A stretch of 64,000 nt of DNA from Labia minor (lineage: Eukaryota > Arthropoda > Insecta > Dermaptera > Spongiphoridae): assembly GCA_963082975.1 (NCBI GenBank), contig OY720350.1:9319488-9383487 (forward strand), written 5' to 3'. A program made the translations under genes and the position numbers. Under the pieces are notes generated by a model that ran no database searches, was not told the origin of the DNA, and worked only from the letters and a program-made list of their open reading frames with translations. The stretch's first letter is position 1. Each line of letters opens with the position of its first letter. Shown piece after piece: positions 46,141-56,511 of this stretch.

Positions 46141-46856
46141 TTATTGTATGGAAATTCTTTAATTGATATTAGTTTGTAGTTTTTAAGATGTAGATAATGA
46201 CCAAATAGCAAAATTTATATCTAATAAAGTGAACCACTTACATTTTCTTATTTTGACAATGCTATTTTAAATTCTAGAAAAAGATTCCGATTTTGGCAAT
46301 ATTCTCCAACCGTCCTTTGGGAAAAGTAAAGCTTTGTTATGCTTGATATAAATTTTAAAAAATTAATTGTTCTTTTTTTTATAAATATTGATAAAGTTTA
46401 CAGCATAAATTAAAATAAGAGTATATAAGAATATTCTGGTAATATTTCATTTCCCCAATCACAATTTTGAGTTTATAACTTCACAATTTCTCAAACAAAC
46501 ACACCGATAAAACGACAGTCATGAAAAATACAAAAGTCATATTTGGGTTCTCCATCCAGGTCATGAAGAGTGAAGATTTGCAAAAAATTTTAAATCCTGA
46601 ACAATGCGATTTGTACGGCAACAACACGCAATGACATTAATAGAAGTCCAAATGGTATACACGGAATCTATCATGAATGTTTTATACTGCGAGGGAATTC
46701 AAGCGATTTTTAGTAATAAAATATACAATTTGCCGGTTTCATTTTTACTAATATAGATAAATAAATATTCAATACTTCAAATTTCTTAAATTTTAATTTT
46801 AATGTGAATTGTTCAATTATAATTCATTTCTATTGAAAAAAGTTATAATTATTAAA
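46141..46856. other. Spacer, no gene
   Basis: A+T-rich. An ATG at 46523 opens a short frame of about 36 codons with no recognisable product. Confidence 0.5.
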
Positions 46857-47503
46857 ATAAGTTGACCTGTGGCCAGGTCCGAACCGACCGACGGTTTGAA
46901 GTAAATTAATTTCCAGCTACAGAAACAATTTCAAATAATTTTAATATATCTATTAATGTAATAAAAAACATATAGCCATATAACATAAATATTTTTAATT
47001 TTATTTTATTTATAATATATGTATATATTTATATGTAAGACCAGGCTGTGACGTCATGAATGGCTGGATGACGTCATATAATTTTAAATCAAGAAAAAAC
47101 TAATAAATATGATTTTCCCGAGAATAAAACCAATACAAAGTGCATGATTCGTGGTGATATATAAAAAAATCTCCTCATGTGAAATTTGGTGTGAAAATAA
47201 CCCTTCCCTTCCTATCGTCGATCGCTAATACTACCACTTCCGGTTCACGGATTTGCACCAAAAGTTGATCAATTCATCCCACTGATGCATTAAGTAAATA
47301 TACCAAATTTCATCAAAATCGGTTGAGCCGTTCAGGCTGTACACATCTATACGGACAGACGGACAGACGGACGGACAGACATCATGCTAAAAATACTTTT
47401 TTCTGTTTAGAAAATGCATGATTCGTGGAGATATGTAAAAATCTCCACATGTGAAATTTGGTGTGAAAACAATACCTCCCTTACTATCGTCGGTCGGTAA
47501 AAA
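46857..47503 (+). mobile_element. Helentron-like family C, copy C1 (longest)
   Basis: 5' end ATAAGTTGACCTGTGGCCAG with hairpin ACCTG-TGGC-CAGGT. The motif ACCGACCGACG is at 46883-46893 and its exact reverse complement CGTCGGTCGGT at 47488-47498, followed by AAAAAT. The interior has TGACGTCATGAATGGC and a second TGACGTCAT (46 kb family hallmark), CAAATTTCATCAAAATCGG then TTGAGCCGTT, and a GGACAGACGGACAGAC microsatellite near 47354-47380. No coding capacity. Confidence 0.78.
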
Positions 47504-47695
47504 TAATTTTGTCTTTATGAATGCCATGAAATTTTTCAAATGTGTCACGTGTGTCATAAGTTCGCCATCCATGTCTATAACTAACCATACACAATATGAA
47601 TTTGTACTGATATTAATGATGTATTATTAAATGTACCTAGATATTGTAAACATTTCTTTCTGTAAAAGTGAAAAATTGCTACATATATATATACG
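47504..47695. other. Spacer, no gene
   Basis: Short unique stretch between C1 and mariner ends; nothing recognised. Confidence 0.5.
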
Positions 47696-47731
47696 AGGGT
47701 GGAGTTGAAAATGATTTCTCCCCCCAAAAAT
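47696..47731 (+). mobile_element. Truncated mariner terminal repeat
   Basis: ACGAGGGTGGAGTTGAAAAT is a diverged version of the terminal repeat that starts again intact at 47736, so two mariner ends lie head to tail. Confidence 0.5.
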
Positions 47732-47735
47732 ACTA

Positions 47736-48195
47736 TACGAGGGTGGGGTGAAAAGTTTCCGTCGTGTCCAAGAAAAACGATGTTTTTAAATTTCTTTTTT
47801 TTTGCTTTATTTTTCAACATTCAAGATAGCTGAGACCTGTACGATGTCAGCTGAACGTGTGCGAAATATTTTGCAAAACCATTTGAACATGGAAAAGCTG
47901 TGTGCAAGGTGGGTACCGCGTTTGCTAACGTTAGACCAAAAACTGCTTCGAAAAACCACTTCTACCGACAATTTGGCGTAATCCAAACGAATTTTTGCGT
48001 CGATTCATAACTGTTGATGAGACTTAAATTAAATTAAATTTAATCAATTAATTAATTAAATGAATTAACTAAATTAGAACACCGTTATGAGAAATGTATC
48101 AGTGTTGAAGATTATTTTGAAAAATAAAGCAAAAAAAATAATTAAAAACATCGTTTTTCTTAGTCAGGCCGGAAACTTTTCACCCCACCCTCGTA
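47736..48195 (+). mobile_element. Non-autonomous mariner (MITE) with transposase remnant
   Basis: Ends TACGAGGGTGGGGTGAAAAG (47736) and its inverse (to 48195) include TA on both sides, the mariner target duplication. The inverted match continues inward for about 50 bp to AAAAACGATGTTTTT. Inside, on the plus strand near 47840-48025, is mariner transposase sequence with ERVRNILQNHLNMEKLCARW, VPRLLTLDQK and, after a frame break, NEFLRRF-TVDET. VDET contains the first catalytic aspartate of the DD34D triad. The rest of the enzyme is deleted. Confidence 0.88.
47841..48025 (+). pseudogene. mariner transposase fragment (first catalytic D region)
   Basis: The residues LCARWVPRLLT precede the first catalytic aspartate segment in mariner transposases (FLRRF.TVDETW). 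Here a stop after DNLA and a shift of frame precede N-EFLRRF-. The remaining DD34D motifs are absent. It is flanked by the MITE's inverted repeats, showing that the element decayed by internal deletion. Confidence 0.82.
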
Positions 48196-49198
48196 ATATA
48201 TTGTACTTTTAGAAATAGATACAATTATAAGAAAAAAAAGAAATATTAATTAAATTAAGTAAAATAGTGGAAAAATTACATTAAAATAGCTTAATTTTTA
48301 AATTAATTTACTTTATTATAATTTATATCACACATTATTATCTATTATATTTATATATAGTACATTATATTTTTGACCTATCACTGAACAAATCACAAAA
48401 TGGTATATTCAAAGGAACTTGATTCATATCGATCTCATCGAAAAGTTTTCACAAACTCTTGGTAATGGTTGTCTAATCATTTGAACTTTATGATAAGTTT
48501 CCCTTTCCTGTTTTAAAACTTAATAATATTCTTATCATAAATTCAATTGACTTTAAATAATATTAATCAATTTTTTTTTATAATTTTCTATTAATTTTCT
48601 TTTTTCAAATAAATTGATTAATTTTCAATGTACTTTTTAAATTATACCGATTAATATAATATATATACCTAAATTTTGGTACATACAAGTATATTTATTA
48701 ATAATTTAAAGTGAAATTCTTGATATCTAAGCAAAGTTAGCAAACTTGCATGGTTGTTTTAACTGTAAATGGTTGTCGGTTAGAGAAGTTGAATAAGACC
48801 AAACTATTTTATAACTTGGCTTTTACTCAAGATTAACGAGATTCATTAAATAAAATGGAAATGCTTTTGGAAAAGGAAAATGATTATCATTACTCTTTAA
48901 TTCTTTCAGAAATTAGTTTCAATTTATGAAATAACAATTTATTTTTATTATTGTCATAAAATATTTCTGAAATAAAACAAAAACATAAAAGTTTAATTTA
49001 ATTAAATGATCGATTTTTGTTATTAATATTTCTTTAATCTACTTATGAATATACGAAGATATCTTTATATTGCTCATTTTTATATTGAAAACAGTTCAAT
49101 TGAAAAAAAATCTATCATCTAACTAGCAATTGATTAAAAACCTTAAGAGAATTATATATTATTTTTACTAGGGATTTAATCTCACAACAGATCAAAAA
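48196..49198. other. A+T-rich spacer, no gene
   Basis: About 1 kb without coding, RNA or repeat features that I can support. Confidence 0.55.
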
Positions 49199-49563
49199 AT
49201 AAGTTGATCTGTGGCCAGGCACAGTACCGACTGACGGTTTGAGAAATAAATTAATTTCCAGCTTCAGAAACAATTTGAAATAGTTTAAATGTATCTATTA
49301 ATACAATTAAAAACAGATATGGATATAACATAAATATTTCTAATTTTAATTTGTTTATAATATATAAAGAGGAGCTGGTTGTGACGTCATGAAGGGGTGG
49401 GTGACGTCATCTAATTTTAAATTAAGAGAAAACTAATGAAGATGATTTTTCTCGAGGATAAAACCAATAGAAAGCGCATGATTCGTGGAGATATGTAAAA
49501 AATCTCTTCAAGTGAAATTTGGTGTGAAAACAATAGCTCCCTTACTATCGTCGGTCGGAAATA
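49199..49563 (+). mobile_element. Helentron-like family C, copy C2 (short form)
   Basis: 5' end ATAAGTTGATCTGTGGCCAG, motif ACCGACTGACG near 49226-49236 (one change from C1) and 3' end ATCGTCGGTCGG near 49547-49558. It lacks the CAAATTTCAT/microsatellite middle of C1, joining the AAAACCAATAGAAAGCGCAT block directly to the 3' block. The short form recurs in C3. Confidence 0.74.
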
Positions 49564-50365
49564 ATGTGTCTATAATTCAAAGCACAATTTAGATTGGATA
49601 AAATATTAAAAAAAAAAGAATAGGTAACTTCAATATCTAATAATAGTTATAACAAGACAAAACAACAACGGAATCAATAGAAAATGTTTATTTTGAATTA
49701 TTCCAATGCATATGAACAAATAAAATAATAAACAATCACTGATTAAAATTAAGTTCAAGATAAAAATTAATTAAAAATGAAAAAAAAAGTTGTTTTATTA
49801 GTTGAATCAGTTGACATCAATACATGATATATATTTTCTGTAGGTATATTTGAATATTTCTTTTCATCATTAAAAATATATATGTTTTTGTCTTGGATTT
49901 TAATTTCCTTTTGACATGAGCAACTTTTTAGCATCTCTTATGAATGTTTTTGACAGCGATTGATTTTCATCAAATACCATAACAAAACATGGATAACTTT
50001 CACTTTGTAAACAATAAAAGTTGATTTTATTAAAAAAAGTCTCTTTCTTTATAAATTAATTTTTCTCAATTAAAAAATACTTAAGTAAAAAGTAATTTTA
50101 TATTCGTTTTTACAGTCATTTAACTTATTAATCATTCATCTTTTATACTAACTATCAAGACCGTCAGACCGTCTTCGGGGCTTTTCACACCTCGACAGGC
50201 AACTCTGCCCCATGTACCCCCAAACTAATAATAATTATTTGGTTTATATATATAAAGTTTGTCTGTATGTAATATATTCTCATTTATTTGATTTATAAAC
50301 CTAAAACTTTTAACTTATTTGGCTTCAACACAAACATAAAAAATTTAAAAAGGAAATTTTCTTTT
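49564..50365. other. Spacer, no gene
   Basis: A+T-rich apart from a short C-rich patch at about 50158-50222 (GACCGTCTTCGGGGC, CAGGCAACTCTGCCCC). Nothing recognised. Confidence 0.5.
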
Positions 50366-50730
50366 TTACCGACCGACGATAGTAAGGAGGTATTGTTTTC
50401 ACACCAAATTTCACAGGTGAAGATTTTTACATATCTCCACGAATCATGCACTTTGTATTGGTTTTATCCTCGGGAAAAATCATCTTCATTAGTTTCTTCT
50501 TAATTTAAAATTATATGACGCCACCCAGCCCTTCATGACGTCACAGCCAGCTCCTCCTTATATATTATCAATAAAATAAAATTAAAAATATTTATGTTAT
50601 ATCCTCTTCTGTTTTTATTGCATTAATAGAAACATTTAAATTATTTGAAATTGTTTCTGTAGTTGGAAATTAATTTATTCCAAAACGTCGGTCGGTTCAG
50701 TGCCTGGCCACAGGTCAATTTATTTCTTCC
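50366..50730 (-). mobile_element. Helentron-like family C, copy C3 (short form)
   Basis: Minus-strand copy. Motifs at 50368-50378 (ACCGACCGACG) and 50686-50696 (CGTCGGTCGGT) are exact inverses. On the minus strand the 5' hairpin region reads TTGACCTGTGGCCAGGCACT. It has the same internal deletion form as C2, so the short form was itself mobile. The 71-codon frame at 50288-50503 is incidental. Confidence 0.75.
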
Positions 50731-51389
50731 TAAGATGAGCGAATCTAAAAAAATATGTGCAATAATATGAATTATGTGATGAATGAAGAATTAATTATAA
50801 CACCCACCTATATATATATATATATATATGTGTAGTAGATCTCGATCCAAATATTATACCCTCTATAATATAAGGATTAAGGGGAACTTTTAGAATACAT
50901 ATATCAAAGAAGTTTTTCCCGCGTATTCAACTGAAAAATCAATTTGAGAATATTCAATGGCTTCAAATAAACTTTCTCTCTCTCCACCCTGAAATAAAAA
51001 ATAACTCATTATCTATGTATTTATAAACACAATTTCTTTTAAAATAAAATATGATATTTGTATTGAAATTGGATTACTTTTCTTTCTTTTGAAAGATAAA
51101 TCACTTAGATTGGTATTAATTGAGTTTTTTTTTATTATTATTATATTTAAATATTCAAATTCCAAAAATTATCTATTTAATTAGAAATATAAGAGTTGAA
51201 TAAGATAAATGAATAACAATTGGAATAAATATTATATTTTTTAGTTTTTAAATTATTTTTCTATAATTTGATTTTTAGTGAATTAATTAAAAAAAAAACA
51301 ATTTTAATAAGTAAATGAATGAATGATGATGATAATGATCATTAAAAATTGATATTGAAATAGTCTTCAAATGCAGGTGGATGGTGAAT
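50731..51389. other. A+T-rich spacer with (TA)n, no gene
   Basis: (TA)n near 50811-50829. No supported feature. Confidence 0.55.
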
Positions 51390-51720
51390 TATCTAAGAAT
51401 ACGAGGCGTCACTTACTCACTCACTAATAATATAATAGACTAATCGAGGGCGGGGAAGGTGTTAGCTAAGTCAAGGGTTGAACGAATCGATAGCCGACTA
51501 TGCTGACCGGAAACTTGACTCCCGTGGGAGGGTCGTCGCCGGTTTAACAACTCCTTCTTTCTTCCTAGTCTTCTTCTATACTCTCCTACTTACTTCCCCC
51601 ACTCCTCTCGCTCTCTTTCTCTCTATCCAAGACTTTACCTTCTCCTTTCAGGCCTCTTGGGAGGAGGAATCCCTTCGGTTGAGTGGATATTGTCCTTGAT
51701 GCACTTGTATTTACACGGCA
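51390..51720. other. Balanced unique segment, possible regulatory DNA
   Basis: GC-balanced sequence including CGATAGCCGACTATGCTGAC and a CTCCCGTGGGAGG palindrome near 51520-51532, followed by a C/T-rich tract. A 73-codon frame is dominated by that tract and is not recognisable. Confidence 0.3.
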
Positions 51721-51972
51721 ACCTGACAATGAATACTCCATTCAACTTAGACAAACATATAACGGAAATATCAAAATGATTCTGATTTTGATTATAATCT
51801 TATTTACATTTACAAATACATACACATTATCCTAAATCGAATCATACAATTTTCTTTTTCATTAATCATCATCATTCATCTTTCAAGAAATAACGATTAT
51901 TTCCTTAATTCATTCAGAAACAGTATTTGCTACTAATTAATTCAGATTATTTTCTAAAATATTCATATATAT
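51721..51972. other. A+T-rich spacer
   Basis: No supported feature. Confidence 0.5.
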
Positions 51973-52505
51973 ACGAGGTGTGTCGGTGAATGGTATGATA
52001 AAAACATAAAAACAGAATGTTAATTGTAACTACCTTTAATAACCTTCAATATACTCTCCACTTCTGACAACGTTCGAATAACGCTTGAAAACTGTTGGAG
52101 AAGTCTTGATGTGGAATCGTTCTCAGAATAGCAGTCACAACGTTAAGGCCGTTAATCCACAAGCAGGAGACCAGAAAACACTGAACGTGTACGAGAGATG
52201 CTAACAAAAATCAGCGATTGACAGAGATCCAGCCTTTCTAGGTTCTATTGTTACAGTAGACTAGTCTTGGTCTTGGGATCACGGTTAGAGGACGTGAAGG
52301 AGGTTCACAACCATGTGACGTCTATTCTGAGAACGATTCCACATCAAGACTTCTCCAACAGTTTTCAAGCGTTATACAGACGCTGTCAGAAGTGTGTTTT
52401 GGCTAGTAGAGAGTATTTTTAAGGTCAATAAAGGTATTTACAATTAACATTCTCTTTTTATGTTTTTATCATACCATTCACCGAAATTTTTAGACACACT
52501 TCGTA
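51973..52505 (+). mobile_element. mariner-derived foldback element, copy 2
   Basis: Same family as 34169-34685. Ends are ACGAGGTGTGTC and its inverse GACACACTTCGT, with TA on both sides, and inverted arms are about 51975-52200 and 52310-52505. Here the helix-turn-helix remnant ERVREMLTK reads on the plus strand near 52186-52212, so this copy is inserted in the opposite orientation. About 90 bp of unrelated centre (52233-52322) is not in copy 1. The arms are more diverged than in copy 1, and the C-terminal codons are broken (an added stop in the YFEG motif). Confidence 0.83.
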
Positions 52506-53019
52506 TATATATATATATATATAATGATGTAACAACTAAAACTGTTCACGAAATATACACAATATTATAAAAATTAAAATCATATTTTAATATAGATTAT
52601 TAAATCCTAATAAGAATGATAGTTGATTAAAAACACTTGATCAAATTTCCAATGGATTGATATATATATATATATATATATATATAAATTATTTTACACT
52701 ATTATATCAGATTATTACTTACTATACTTTTTTCATTTGACAACAAAATTAATCTAAGCCAATCTAAAAAAACAAATTTATTAATCAACTCTAAATTAGA
52801 AATTTCACTAAGAATTTAACAATTTTAAAACTATGAAAATTTGAAAATGAGTAATACCAAATTATATAACTTATAACGTTAGATATATTTCCTGTTTCTT
52901 AAATGAAATGGCAACACTGCTCCTGTCAACTATCAGCTGTCTTCTGTCGAAACTTGAATCAGCTGGGTCTTTTAGTTTTAAATTAAATAGCAGAGACTAC
53001 CGCGTGATTGAAGAAGAAA
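52506..53019. other. A+T-rich spacer with (TA)n
   Basis: (TA)n near 52506-52522 and 52660-52686. About 52905-53015 may be the 5' untranslated part of the mariner remnant that follows. Confidence 0.5.
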
Positions 53020-53180
53020 ATGGAACTAAGTGAATTTTGTGTGTTCATTGAGCATTAAAATTGCGGAAAAAAAAACATTACTGAAACTGAGTTTTGGCGT
53101 CTTTTCGTAACCGTGGTTTTAACGAGGATTCACCACAACACACTAGAGACCAAAAGTAGTTAAAACAGTGCATTTCTCTG
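53020..53180 (+). pseudogene. mariner transposase deletion derivative
   Basis: From the ATG at 53020 the frame reads MELSEFCVFIEH, a stop, then NCGKKNITE, matching the mariner N-terminus (MELSEFRVLIKH..LRGK). Directly after comes TEFWRLFVTVV and IHHNTLETK, matching the region around the first catalytic aspartate (FLRRFVTVDETWIHHYTPETK). The helix-turn-helix and linker between them are deleted, and the catalytic DE is replaced. A dead remnant of a subfamily different from the foldback elements. It is cut by the B3 insertion downstream at 53290. Confidence 0.75.
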
Positions 53181-53289
53181 GTTTAATCGGCACTAAAGAT
53201 GTCCTCGATAAATCTATTTTTTGGAAGGGATAAAAATATTGGTGAAATGTTTTTCGAAGTGTATAGAGCTGAAAGGAGACTACGTTGAA

Positions 53290-53745
53290 AAATAAGCGGG
53301 AGTGTCCTCCCCTAGACTTTCCCGCATATAAATAGGTATAAAGAGTTGTGAATGAATATTTAGAATGTGTAAACTTGGTACCTAAAAATATCCATAGGTG
53401 AAATTTGGTGTGAAAACAATACCTCCCTTACTATCGTCGGTCGGTAAAAAAGAAACGCTACTTGTATAGGTAAAATGTCACTTCCGGTAGTCAGATCATG
53501 ATGAAATTTGGTATCTGAATTTTTTTCATATTTTTAAATCTATATACAAAATATGAAGCAAATATCTCGAAGCAAACTGGTACTTTACTTGAAAGGTAAA
53601 CGCAACCAGTGTAGGTAAAGTACCACTTCCGGTTAACCGATTTTGACGAAATTTTGATAGAAATCTACAAACTGTGAATAATATCGGTGCACCAAATTTC
53701 GAAGTCCTAGCTTGATTAGTTTTTGAGTAAATTTGCTTACAGACA

Positions 53746-53776
<31 letters not shown>

Positions 53777-53935
53777 CATACATACATACATACATACACA
53801 CACACAGACATAATTCGAAAAATGGTATTTTCCGACTCAGGAAGGTCTAAAACGTCAAGATCTATCGAAATCTCGAAGTCGAAATTTTTGACGATTCCAA
53901 TACTTCCCTTATACGAAGTATGCGGGAAAGTAATT
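53290..53935 (+). mobile_element. Helentron-like family B, copy B3 (composite)
   Basis: 5' end AATAAGCGGGAGTGTCCTCC, motif ACTTTCCCGCAT about 53316-53327, 3' partner ATGCGGGAAAGT at 53920-53931. A C-family 3' end (about 53385-53449, finishing CGTCGGTCGGTAAAAAA) sits at the same internal point as in B1, before GAAACGCTACTTG, but most of the C body is missing. The CATA microsatellite is long (53746-53803). Frames over it (53526-53941) come from the repeat. Confidence 0.76.
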
Positions 53936-54660
53936 AAATGATTTTTTTTATCAAAAACCAGCGTTTTATTCGAAAAGTCACGGATTTATTGATCTGTCCT
54001 TATATATATATATATATATATGTAGAGAGAGAGAGAGAATTTAAACAATAATAGGTAATTTTATAAATAAATAGATCAAGATCAAGATTAGCAAATAAAT
54101 AAATAAACATAAAACCAAATAATAGTTAATGAATAAAACTAAACATTTACATTCGAGTTATAATTATTATTAATCATTTTGAAATATGATCATATATTAT
54201 AATATAATAATTAATAAAAAAAATATGCATTATTTAAATTATAATTTAAGTATATATAAATACATATTTTGTTCAATGATTGTTTATATTTTGTGTTTAA
54301 TATGGAAATTTAAAAGAACAGAGAGATTCAATATCATTTAAGGTCGCGTTGTTGTGAAGTTATTTTTACGAGTAAGGTAAATGATTCTATAAGTAATACT
54401 TATATATATATATATAATCCATTCTATATAGCTAATATCGTTTATTTATATGAATGAATGAATGAATGAATACACGTGGATTTAGATATTCTCTGTTTAT
54501 AACATATTTTACCTATATAAGTAGTATATACTCGTATGTTATGTAATGTAAACAAAACGGAAATCACAAATGAATGAATGATGTATTTTTCTTTCTTAAA
54601 CTATTAATTGATTCGATTGATTGTCCATCTGCCTTCAACAAATGCCAGTATTCTTTACTT
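53936..54660. other. A+T-rich spacer with microsatellites
   Basis: (TA)n followed by (GA)n near 54001-54038, (GAAT)n near 54453-54470. No gene. Confidence 0.55.
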
Positions 54661-54960
54661 TATTAGTTTATATATATATATATATATGTATAAGGGAGTG
54701 TGGGTGGGTGTGCTAGAGCCATTTCGCTTATTGATCCGCGGGAATGCATAAATTATTCCCATCGCGAGCGAAGTGCGCACGACACACACACTGACGCACA
54801 GTCGTGGTAAGAGGAATGGGGGGCAAAAGGATGCCTTGTATGCGACTACCCCGTTCAATTATTCACAATTACGCGTGGCTACCTGAGAGGTAGAGAAATA
54901 TCTCTATATACAAGAGAGAGTGAGAGAGAAAGAGAAAGATGGTTATGCAGTTTATGTAGG
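54661..54960. other. CpG-containing balanced segment, possible regulatory DNA
   Basis: After a (TA)n run, 54690-54890 is unique sequence with several CpGs (GATCCGCGGGAATGCATAAA, CCATCGCGAGCGAAGTGCGC). No recognisable frame on either strand. Could be host regulatory DNA or an exon edge; inference from composition. Confidence 0.3.
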
Positions 54961-56021
54961 GAAATCGTGACTGGAGAGATAGCAACATGAATCAGGACTA
55001 TGACATTCATCTCCTTCCTTCCACCTTCCATTTCTCCCACTCATTCACATACATCGACATACCTACATACATACACACACACACACACAAATATACAATA
55101 CATAGATACATACATTCATACATTCATAATACAATCAGTCAATTTTAGACAAAATCTTTTTGTTTGTCCAATTTTAGAAAATCAAATGATACATGACCAG
55201 GAGGAATCGTTTTTTTTTTTTTGTTTTTTTTAATTTAAACCATCTCCCCAATTTAATTTTATTCCCCACAATGTAACCTCAAAAATTTCCAATTTTAATA
55301 TAAACTCTTCTCCATTTTATATTATCTATCATCTACTTATAGCCACATGTAACATGTAACATATACATATTTAAAAAAAATAAAAAAATCTAGTCCATTT
55401 TTTATTTATTTATTTTTTTTTTCCTCTCAAATCCTCAGGATATTTTTAATATGTTTTTTTATTTAATGTACTATATATAATACTCTCTCAATCTCTCAAT
55501 CTCTCTCTCTCTCTCTCTCCCTCTCATACTCACTTCGAATACCTATCTGAACGTGAAAATAAATATTGAGCATGCTTACAAACATAAATCTATTTGTAAA
55601 AAAGAGGATTATCAAGGATCATTTGATTTTAATATTTTTTTTTTTTTAAATAATCATCCAAGTCATTTGTTTGTTTGTTTTTGTTTTTTTTTTATAATAT
55701 TTTATAAAGATTGTCAGCGATGTAAATAAATTTTTTTTTTAAAAAAAAAAAACTTAAATAAATTTTAAATCAAAAAATTTCAATTTTTCAATTTTATTTA
55801 TTTAATTAAGATTGTAATCTTATATATGGATCGTATAAATTTTGTGTTTTGTTTTTATTAATTGGTGACATTTAATGTTTATTTTGCTGGTTGTGTAATA
55901 TGGTAATGTGGGTGTGTGGCATAGAATATGACTCTGGGAGTTGAGAGTATATTTAGAGTATTTGAGAATATAGGATACTTCGTAGCATTTATGGGCTAAA
56001 GACAGTTGAGGTCTCACTGGG
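54961..56021. other. Low-complexity A+T-rich DNA, no gene
   Basis: CA/CATA repeats near 55060-55120, T runs, and a (CT)n tract about 55488-55525. Short frames here are products of these tracts. Confidence 0.55.
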
Positions 56022-56365
56022 GAATAGCGGAGATTACATAACAAGGAATTGCATGACCTCTATGCATCTCCAGATATAGTTAAGGTTATTAAGGCTGGGA
56101 TGGGAAGAAGACGAGGCTAGAATGGGAGAGGAAAAAATGGCGAAGAGTATATTGGAATATTGATGGAGAGGCCGATTGGGAAACATCCGCTTAGAAGACC
56201 AAGGATACGGTGGGTGAATAATGAAGGAAGAGACGTGAAAGTGATGGGAGAAGGTAGGAGTTGAGTTGGATGGTTGAAGTTCAGGATAGGGACACTTGGA
56301 GAAATGTGGTTGCTGCGGCCAAGAACTTTCGAGTTCTGTAGAGACAAAGAAATATATATATATAA
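56022..56365 (+). pseudogene. LINE 3' end (reverse transcriptase ORF C-terminus)
   Basis: Fragments in shifting frames give NKELHDLYASPDIVKVIKAG (from about 56037), then ERPIGKHPLRRPRIRWVNN, and finally VQDRDTWRNVVAAAKNFRVL with a stop at 56339-56341. This is the familiar C-terminus after the reverse transcriptase domain in arthropod non-LTR retrotransposons (the I.AG..RW.GH..RM...PK..LEGRP.G.R..GRP..RW...V..D segment). A TA-rich tail follows. Several frameshifts and stops make it dead. The clade is not assigned. A LINE like this could be the partner of the SINE family, but no shared 3' tail is visible here. Confidence 0.82.
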
Positions 56366-56378
56366 GTATACATAAGAA

Positions 56379-56501
56379 AGGCGCCATTGGGTATGTGGGT
56401 AGCGATCCTGCCTCACATTCACAGGGAATTTCCCTAGCTGGGGTCTATGGGAGGTAGGCAACCCAGCCTCCGGGAACAACATTGGGGAAAAGCTACTTGA
56501 T
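56379..56501 (+). mobile_element. tRNA-derived SINE, copy 4 (3'-truncated)
   Basis: Starts at the family 5' end (GGCGCCATTGGG) but lacks the B-box segment (CCTCACATTCACAGGGAATT joins across it). It stops at AAGCTACTTGA, without the 3' stem-loop and T-run. It is still bracketed by TACATAAGAA (56369-56378 and 56502-56511). It lies directly behind the LINE remnant. Confidence 0.8.
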
Positions 56502-56511
56502 TACATAAGAA

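Noticed and set aside
45840-46211. 123-codon minus-strand frame, the longest outside the retrotransposon
   Set aside because: It is hydrophobic with low complexity, overlaps a solo mariner end, and matches no known family.
56034-56482. Minus-strand frames of 117 and 121 codons
   Set aside because: They are antisense shadows of the LINE 3' end and the SINE copy.
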